NCBI GenBank assembly: GCA_000482145.1
Contig: AUXH01000190.1
Span: 1 to 29,820, forward strand
Length of the DNA stretch: 29,820 nt
Direction of reading: 5' to 3'
Source of the DNA: Strigomonas culicis
Lineage: Eukaryota; Euglenozoa; Kinetoplastea; Trypanosomatida; Trypanosomatidae
Shown here: positions 23,846 through 29,820 of the stretch, one piece after another
How the letters are laid out: each line of letters opens with the position of its first letter
Numbering within the stretch: the first letter of the stretch is position 1
Notes under the pieces: model-generated
Database searches by the model: none
What the model saw: the letters and a program-made list of their open reading frames with translations, nothing else
What the model was told of the DNA's origin: nothing
Position numbers and translations under genes: made by a program

Positions 23846-25129
23846 ATGAACCCCACAGAAAGCGAGGCGAAGCAAGCGTCTCCGTTGCCGCCCATCACAG
23901 ACGGCAGCACCACGACCGCTGGCGCCCGCGCGGAGGCGTGGGGCATCGACTTCACGCTGCCCAAGACGAGGCGCAAGGCGACGAAGAAGGAGCGCGACGC
24001 GCTACTGGAGGGGCGTCTGCGCCGCGCGGAGCGGGAGGCACAGACGACGCCCGCGCCGGCCGCGGCCGCGACCGCGGACAGCGAGGGCAACACGACGACG
24101 ACCGCCGCGGCGAGCGGACTGCCGATGGTGCAGGTGGACGGGATGGAGGACTACGCGGCGCTCGTGCCGCGCGATCTCCGCACGACGCGCGAGGACCTCG
24201 CCGCGCGGCTGTGCCTGCGCCTCCCGCGTCTGCTGTGCGTGAACAAGCAGTACCCGCGCAGCTGCGGCATCTCCAGCTTCGCCTCCGTGTACAACTATCT
24301 GTACAGCGGCATCGGGGAGAGCGAGGTGGGCAGCGGCCGCGCGCCCGTCTCGCAGGAGGAGATGATGAGCATCCTCGGCTTCGAGCCGCCGTTTGGGGAG
24401 ATCGCCTGGGGCGGCTTCACCGGCAACGCGACGCTGCTGCGGTGGTTCCACGCGATGAACCGGCACTTCAAGCACCAGGGTCGCGCGTACATTCTGTACA
24501 AGGCGCACGGCGGCGGTAAGACCACCCATCTCTACGAGAACAACGAGGCGGTGCTCGCGGCGGTGAAGGCGGTGCTGCGCGACCCGCACTGCGCCCTCAT
24601 CTATCACTGCCACAACCACTACATGGTGCCGGTGGGGTTCCAGGAGGTGCCCAAGGCGCAGATCGACTTTCTGAAGCCGACCGTGCCGGAGGCAGACTGC
24701 GAGACGACCATCTTCATCGGGGAGGTCAGCCGCGGCCGGCACGAGGCCATGTATGCGCGCAAGTGGGCGGAGATCGTGAAGGACATCGAGTGCCTGTCGC
24801 CGCAGTTTTACAACATTCGCAAGCCGGAGTTGGGTATCCAGACGCGGGAGAAGGGGAAGAAGGCACCCGCCAGCACGACCCCACCGCCACCAGCGGCAGC
24901 CGCAGCAGCGGAGGCAGAGTCCGCACCGGTGGCAACTACAGAGGAGGAGAAGACGCCCGCTGCCCCTCCCCCGGCGGCACCAGGCCCCAGGGGGAGAAAG
25001 AAAGAGCGGGGCAACTTGCACTGTCTCATTTGCTTTCGCAACGACGAGGTGGAGCCGGACCCGGGGCGCTTCGAGAACGCCTCTTCCTCTTCCTCCTCCT
25101 CTGAAAGCGATGACGAGGATATAGAATAA
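23846..25129 (+). CDS. BIVM homologue (basic immunoglobulin-like variable motif-containing protein)
   Basis: The 427-residue protein matches the core of BIVM, a family known from deuterostomes and some protists including Giardia. The matching blocks are NKQYPRSCGISSFASVYNYL (Cys140), the segment EEMMSILGFEPPFGEIAWG, GGFTGNATLLRWFHAMNRHF, IYHCHNHYMVPVGF (His254, His256, Asn257, His258), RKWAEIVKDI and, after an insert, GNLHCLICF near the C-terminus. The recognition is from memory of the vertebrate sequence. The family's biochemical role is not established; the immunoglobulin-like name reflects a short motif only. A Pro/Ala/Glu-rich insert of about 60 residues splits the C-terminal block from the rest, and the protein ends in an acidic Ser/Glu/Asp tail. 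The in-frame ORF extends upstream to 23615, but that part precedes the predicted acceptor, so 23846 is the start. Confidence 0.9.
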   Translation: MNPTESEAKQASPLPPITDGSTTTAGARAEAWGIDFTLPKTRRKATKKERDALLEGRLRRAEREAQTTPAPAAAATADSEGNTTTTAAASGLPMVQVDGMEDYAALVPRDLRTTREDLAARLCLRLPRLLCVNKQYPRSCGISSFASVYNYLYSGIGESEVGSGRAPVSQEEMMSILGFEPPFGEIAWGGFTGNATLLRWFHAMNRHFKHQGRAYILYKAHGGGKTTHLYENNEAVLAAVKAVLRDPHCALIYHCHNHYMVPVGFQEVPKAQIDFLKPTVPEADCETTIFIGEVSRGRHEAMYARKWAEIVKDIECLSPQFYNIRKPELGIQTREKGKKAPASTTPPPPAAAAAAEAESAPVATTEEEKTPAAPPPAAPGPRGRKKERGNLHCLICFRNDEVEPDPGRFENASSSSSSSESDDEDIE

Positions 25130-25417
25130 CGTTTCCGTTTTTTTTTTTGCTTCTTTTCCAAGTGTGTACGACTCTACACACGAATGCCACTGATTTATCT
25201 TTGCTGATTGCTCTATTTCATTTTTTTCTTCTTCTTTGAGAGTGATACTGTCCATGTGTAGAACAGCTGCCGTGGGTACACCTTGTCCACAATACACGTA
25301 TTGTTGGATCTACTGGTATCAGTGTACTTTTTCTCTTCCATCTCCTATTCTTTTTTTTTTTTAGGTGAAGTTAGAGAGCTCCATAACAGGTGTTGTTGTC
25401 TGGCGTAGTACATTTTT

Positions 25418-25452
25418 AGATTCTTTTTTTTTTTTTCATTTGCTTTTCTTAG
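25418..25452 (+). promoter_or_regulatory. Predicted spliced-leader acceptor for the 25467 gene
   Basis: A T-rich tract (25418-25450) ends directly in AG at 25451-25452, only 14 bases before the ATG. An alternative tract at 25327-25362 is followed by AG at 25363-25364, leaving about 100 bases of leader. The 25130-25466 spacer shows no gene. Confidence 0.55.
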
Positions 25453-25466
25453 CTCATTATTCTGCC

Positions 25467-28400
25467 ATGGATAACAACAGACGATCTGACATGCGGGAGT
25501 CCCGTCGGGAGCGACGGCGGCTGCGTGGCCACGGCGGGGACGGCGGGGCGCCCGCCGCCGCCGCGCGTCCGGCTTCCAGCGCGAGCGCGCCGCCGCCGCT
25601 CCCCGCGATGCCGCGCGCGCCGCCACGCCGCCGCAACGATGCGGAGCTGCTTGCGGACAAGGTGCGGCGGAAGAATGCGCAGCGCAACCAGTCCGACAAG
25701 CTGCTGTCGGAGCGCGAGCTGGTGATCCGCAAGCTCTACGCGCCGGAGATGGAGGAAGACCACGGGTTCGGCGCGCACGCCAACGCGGTGGACTACTTCG
25801 ACAAGGACGACATCCTCTCTTCCTTCATCACCGACACGCGCGCCAACTTCCTGAAGCTCGACCAGGAGCTGTCGGAGGATCACAAGATTGCGACGCAGCG
25901 GCTACACACACAGGTCTTCGCAAACGCGAACAACTTCCTCCTCCTCTTCCGCGACGTGGCGCGGGCGAACGGCCTGGTGGAGGCGCTCAAGGCGAACGTG
26001 CAGGGCACCAAGGCGTCCATCTCCGCCATCAGCAAGATCACGTACTCCAACGTGGGCAACACGAACCGCGGCAACGCGAAGGAGGCCGCCGGCGACGCGG
26101 GCGGCGCATCCACCGGCGGCAGCGTCTTCGGCGGCGGCGCCATGGCCGCCAAGGCGGAGGGCGGCTGCAGCCCCTTCCTGAGCCGCGCGCGGCCCAGCCT
26201 CGTGACGCGCCGGGCGCAGATGCGCACCGGGGAGGTGCCCGGCGCCGGCGGCTACGACATGGACGACACCGCCGTCGCGTTCCACAGCAGTGGGGCGAAA
26301 ACGGAGGGGCCCGGGCGCGGCGCTGCCGCCGCGGCGGCGGCGGACGAGCACGGCAGCGCGGCAGGCCTCAGCCGTAGCGGCGCGGGGGACGTGCTGAAAA
26401 CGCACGCCGACCGCGGCTCCTACGCGACGACGCACGCCCTCAACGTGAGCTCCTTCCAGCAGTGGGCACCGCTCATCAACCAGGCGCGGAGCATCAGCGC
26501 GTCGGCCTCGGCCGCGCTGCGGCGCAGCGCGACGGGTGGACCCGCGGCGTGGGCCCGCGGCGACCACGCGGCCGCGAGCCCGCCGTCGTCGCCCCCCCAC
26601 GGCCGCCGCGACGACGTCCAGGTCTTCGCGGATGTGGTGAAGGAGGAGACTGACCAGCTGCTCGCGGAGCGGCGCCACTTGGAGGTCGCGGAGCTGCTCC
26701 GCAGCGTGTCGGCGGAGGCGACGGCGAAGGGCTGCCTGCCGCTCGTGCTGGACCTCGAGGCCGCACTCGTCGTCGCGGTCGTGAACAAGCTGTACGCGGT
26801 GCCCATCACGCCCATGTACGCGGAGAGCGTGCACATCCCACTCATCCAGCTGCTGCTGCGCTTCGGCCGGGTGAAGACGGGCAGCTTCACCTTTCTGCGG
26901 CTGCAGACGCAGTGGATGGAGGACAGCCTCACCAAGCTGCAGTCGCGCGTCAACCCGTACAACGCGAGCCGCATCACGGTCGATTTTCTCGTCCGCGTCA
27001 TCCGGGATGTGCTGCGGCGCCAGCACACGCTGTGGCTGCCCCTCGCGGAGGCGAAGCGCGTGCTGGCGGAGGAAGACGAGAGCGCCAAGGGCGCCGCCGC
27101 CGCCGCCGCCGCGGCCGGTGGTGGCGGCGGCGGCAGCGGCGGCGCGGGTGGAAAGGTGCTGCGCCTCCTGACCAAGTCCAAGCGGGACGCGGCCGCGAGG
27201 GCGGGCGGCGAGCTCCTGCCGCCGAACTCTGCCGCGCTGCTGTGGGTGCGCGCGAACGTACAGCGCTTCGCACGCGAGGTGCTCGCGACGCACCTGCTGA
27301 GCTACGGCACCGGCACCGACGGCGGCGACCCGTCCCGCATCTGCCGCGCGGCGAGCATGATGGCGGAGTCGGTGCGCATGTTCCGCACGCTGACGGAGGA
27401 CGGCTTCGCCGGCTGCGACACCCTGACGCTGCGGCAGCTGACGCCGTCCCTCGTGCTGCTCGAGTCCGACTTCACGAAGCTGACGGAGGTGAAGATGGCC
27501 AACACGAGCCGCGCCATGATGGCCGAGACCATCACGAGCAGCCTCTTCATGTACGAGACGAGCGGCGCCGGCTACAACGCCGGCGCGTGCGAGGTGGCGG
27601 CCCGCAAGGCGATCACACAGTCGCAGGAGGTGCTCAAGTGGCTGACGCACCTGCCGCCGTGCGCCCACACGTGGCTTGTGCAGTTGCTGCTGTCGCCGGC
27701 GCTCTCGACCATGTTCGAGCGCAACAGCTGCCACCGGCTGCCGCCGGATCTGCCCCCCGCCGCGGCCGGCCCCCTGCTGCCGCCGGAGCAGTACCGCTTC
27801 CTGCGCTACTGCAACAGCTGCACGACTGTGCACACCATCCTCATCCGCTCCCTCATCAAGTTCGTCGCCGCCATCGCCGGTGCGGATCAGCTGCCGCGTC
27901 GGCCTGCGGCCGACGCGGACGCGCCGCCGGCCGCGCCGGCGGCGGGGGCGGACCTAGGCAGCGCGGCGACGAGCGCGGCGCTGTTCGAGCAGCAGGTGGA
28001 GTGCGCCTCCTCCCTCCTTTCCAACGCGCTCATCTCGGAGTCGGTGGATGTGTCGATGCGGCAGCTCTTTGTCGGCTTTCTCTACGGCATCCTGCGCCAG
28101 CGGGACAGCCTCATCGCCTTCCTGACCTCGGACCGCTTCGCGCGCGCGCAGCGGCGGACCTTCGGCGACCCGCGGCCGGCGGCGACGACCGCCGCCGCGC
28201 GGCTGCCGCCGCCGCTGCAGGACGCGGCGAGCTCGCCGGCGTGGGTGCTGGACGCGCTCCTCGCCCTGGCGAACGACGTGGTGAGCGTGGGGGTGTGGGT
28301 GTCCTACATCGCCCGTGGCGGCGCCTTCGCGCACCTCCTCGTCGACAGCGAACTGCTCTTCCGCACACAGCACGTGGAGACCCTGCGGCAGCGGATGCCC

Positions 28401-29820
28401 ACCGTCGTGCAGGGCGCGCTCGCGACCACCTTCGTCATCGGCTTCCGCGCGGAGGGCGCCGCGGGGCTCGTGGAGGCGGCGGTGGCGCCGGCGCCCGCCG
28501 CCACGGCCTCGCCGCCGCCCGCCGCGCTGCACAAGTCGGCATCCGCGGCGTCTGTCACGATGGCCGCTGCGGCGGGCGGCGGTGGGGGTGGCGGCGGCTC
28601 GACCGGCCACGCGGTGCTGCTCGCGAGCGCGCAGAGCGCGCAGGTGGAGGGCAGCGCTGCTGCGCTGCTGCGCCGCTCCATCGAGAACAGCTCCTTTGTG
28701 CTGCACGGCCGCGCGTCCATGCTGGACGCGGCCGCCGGCGCCGCCACAGCGGCGCCGGTGGTGCCGCAGTCGTCGCTGGAGGCGAGCGCACCGCAGGTGG
28801 GCGTCAGTCTTGTGGCGTCGGTGTCGATCCCGGTGCGGGTGGAGCCCGTCGACGGCGCGCCGGCGGAGCCGCCGCTGCTCGCGGAGGCCGCCGTGCGCAT
28901 GGAGAAGCTGCTGCCCCTGCTCATGACGCTGCTGGACCGCCGCTTCTACACCCCCACGGGGTTCACGGCGCACCGCTACGGCCCCGCCAGCCTGCGCTAC
29001 CCCCCGGCGCGCGTGACGGTCGCGAGCGGCCGGAGCGTGCTCGCGGAGCCGTGGTGCCTGCGCGCGGCTCTGCCGCGCTACCCGGAGTTCCCCATCGGCG
29101 TCCCTTTCAATCAGAAGGACGAGGTGTTCCTGCTGCACTGGGTGGTGCAGATCTCGCTCCACCTTGTCGCCACCTTCCAGGAGCGGCTCCTGACGCCGAG
29201 CTACGTGCTGAACCGCACGAGCGTGGAGCAGGGCGCGGCGGGTACGTCCGCGCTGCCAGTGCGGGGCTGCGTCTCGGCGCACGAGGACAGCGCGGTCGCG
29301 GCGCTCTGCGCCGGCGGCGGCCACTACGTGACGGCGGTTGCGTCGCTGCAGTTTTTGTTTCTGCGCCTGCTGCGTGACGGGCTGTGCCGCGTGGACACGT
29401 GGGTGGCGGTGTACGGCTGCCCGGCGGCCGCCTGGCGCGCGCGGGAGGAGGTGCTGCGGCAGCAGATTTTCTTCTTCGCGCTGCTGCTGCGCGTGTGGGG
29501 GCCGCTGTTCACCGGCGGGCTGCGCGTGCCGGTGCTCGGCACGGAAGACCGCGGCAAGGGCGGCGCGCCGCCGCCGGAGACGATCAGCGCCGTCGGCGTC
29601 GACGGGCTGCCGGCGCTGACGGTGCTCGAATGGCTGACCGGCAGCGGCCTCGTGCCGCCGCCGGCCGCGGCCGCGCTCTACAGTGCCGCCGGCCCCGACG
29701 GCGGCCGCCGCGCGGCGACGGCCGTCGAGGAGCTGCTCACAAAGCCGGGTTTCCTGCCGGTCGCGCCGCCGCCGCCGCCCGCCGCCCCCGCGCGCGCTGG
29801 CGCGAAGGCGGCGGCCGCGG
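25467..29820 (+). CDS. Large Exo84/Vps51-like protein, 3' partial
   Basis: The frame is open from the ATG at 25467 to the window end, at least 1451 residues with no stop. Residues 1-60 are basic and disordered. Residues 110-190 (ILSSFITDTRANFLKLDQEL, then THTQV-like TQRLHTQVFANANNFLLLF and LVEALKANVQGTKASISAI) have the heptad-like pattern of the N-terminal helix of Exo84/Vps51 subunits, where 'L..qV..Ny..Fi......i..L' is typical. Further helical blocks follow: LLAERRHLEVAELLRSVSAE, TFLRLQTQWMEDSLTKLQSR, VQRFAREVLATHLLSYG and SLFMYETSGAGYNA. These suit a helical-rod (CATCHR) tethering subunit such as exocyst Exo84. Long Ala/Gly/Pro inserts make it about twice the usual Exo84 length. The coding call is firm; the family call is tentative. 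Confidence 0.7.
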   Translation, partial: MDNNRRSDMRESRRERRRLRGHGGDGGAPAAAARPASSASAPPPLPAMPRAPPRRRNDAELLADKVRRKNAQRNQSDKLLSERELVIRKLYAPEMEEDHGFGAHANAVDYFDKDDILSSFITDTRANFLKLDQELSEDHKIATQRLHTQVFANANNFLLLFRDVARANGLVEALKANVQGTKASISAISKITYSNVGNTNRGNAKEAAGDAGGASTGGSVFGGGAMAAKAEGGCSPFLSRARPSLVTRRAQMRTGEVPGAGGYDMDDTAVAFHSSGAKTEGPGRGAAAAAAADEHGSAAGLSRSGAGDVLKTHADRGSYATTHALNVSSFQQWAPLINQARSISASASAALRRSATGGPAAWARGDHAAASPPSSPPHGRRDDVQVFADVVKEETDQLLAERRHLEVAELLRSVSAEATAKGCLPLVLDLEAALVVAVVNKLYAVPITPMYAESVHIPLIQLLLRFGRVKTGSFTFLRLQTQWMEDSLTKLQSRVNPYNASRITVDFLVRVIRDVLRRQHTLWLPLAEAKRVLAEEDESAKGAAAAAAAAGGGGGGSGGAGGKVLRLLTKSKRDAAARAGGELLPPNSAALLWVRANVQRFAREVLATHLLSYGTGTDGGDPSRICRAASMMAESVRMFRTLTEDGFAGCDTLTLRQLTPSLVLLESDFTKLTEVKMANTSRAMMAETITSSLFMYETSGAGYNAGACEVAARKAITQSQEVLKWLTHLPPCAHTWLVQLLLSPALSTMFERNSCHRLPPDLPPAAAGPLLPPEQYRFLRYCNSCTTVHTILIRSLIKFVAAIAGADQLPRRPAADADAPPAAPAAGADLGSAATSAALFEQQVECASSLLSNALISESVDVSMRQLFVGFLYGILRQRDSLIAFLTSDRFARAQRRTFGDPRPAATTAAARLPPPLQDAASSPAWVLDALLALANDVVSVGVWVSYIARGGAFAHLLVDSELLFRTQHVETLRQRMPTVVQGALATTFVIGFRAEGAAGLVEAAVAPAPAATASPPPAALHKSASAASVTMAAAAGGGGGGGGSTGHAVLLASAQSAQVEGSAAALLRRSIENSSFVLHGRASMLDAAAGAATAAPVVPQSSLEASAPQVGVSLVASVSIPVRVEPVDGAPAEPPLLAEAAVRMEKLLPLLMTLLDRRFYTPTGFTAHRYGPASLRYPPARVTVASGRSVLAEPWCLRAALPRYPEFPIGVPFNQKDEVFLLHWVVQISLHLVATFQERLLTPSYVLNRTSVEQGAAGTSALPVRGCVSAHEDSAVAALCAGGGHYVTAVASLQFLFLRLLRDGLCRVDTWVAVYGCPAAAWRAREEVLRQQIFFFALLLRVWGPLFTGGLRVPVLGTEDRGKGGAPPPETISAVGVDGLPALTVLEWLTGSGLVPPPAAAALYSAAGPDGGRRAATAVEELLTKPGFLPVAPPPPPAAPARAGAKAAAA

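Noticed and set aside
26912..29377. An 821-codon + strand ORF in a second frame inside the 25467 gene
   Set aside because: Its product is dominated by Arg, Ala and Gly without domain-like pattern. The overlapping frame has plausible hydrophobic and helical structure and normal third-position GC. Such shadows arise when GC at third positions removes stops.
1..29820. Bacterial operon or viral origin for the window
   Set aside because: No ribosome binding sites before the starts, long AT-rich spacers with polypyrimidine-AG signals, and eukaryote-specific proteins such as CAP-H, U-box and BIVM.

Overview
The window looks like nuclear DNA of a trypanosomatid (kinetoplastid) protist with GC-rich coding sequence. 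Thirteen protein genes all lie on the + strand. None shows an intron. They alternate with AT-rich spacers of about 220-730 bases full of poly-T, CT and CAA tracts. Nearly every start codon has a polypyrimidine tract followed by an AG within about 150 bases upstream, the signature of spliced-leader trans-splicing of a polycistronic Pol II transcript. Stops are standard (TGA 6, TAA 4, TAG 2 in the twelve complete 3' ends), so there is no sign of the stop reassignment known from Blastocrithidia. I cannot fix the genus. The protein families found here (CAP-H, SpoU methyltransferase, a BIVM homologue, an ESAG8-style leucine-rich repeat protein) suit a trypanosomatid.

Layout: (3-467) 3' end of an unrecognised protein; (1059-2663) unrecognised protein with a C-terminal helix; (3177-5693) NAD kinase with a long N-terminal extension; (6423-9290) condensin subunit CAP-H/Barren; (9671-10591) unrecognised 306-aa protein; (10956-12662) protein resembling FAD monooxygenases but lacking key cofactor residues; (13093-14409) SpoU/TrmH-type RNA 2'-O-methyltransferase, probably mitochondrial; (14753-16324) multi-pass membrane protein with a C-terminal U-box; (16549-18072) BAHD-type acyltransferase; (18413-22042) 1209-aa leucine-rich repeat protein; (22706-23437) small single-span membrane protein; (23846-25129) BIVM homologue; (25467 to the end) large protein whose N-terminus resembles Exo84/Vps51 tethering subunits, cut by the window edge.

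The genes do not form a pathway. In trypanosomatids neighbouring genes in a directional cluster share transcription, not function, so regulation is expected to act through UTRs. I see no tRNA, rRNA, transposon, CRISPR array or strand switch. Many very long ORFs on the opposite strand or in other frames are by-products of high GC at third codon positions.

I did not find a clear multi-gene novel system. The best leads are the degenerate FAD-fold protein, the membrane-anchored U-box protein with a Cys/Gly-rich loop, the Cys/His pair in the BIVM homologue, the BAHD acyltransferase with an eroded DFGWG motif, and the (CAA)n tracts just upstream of two start codons.
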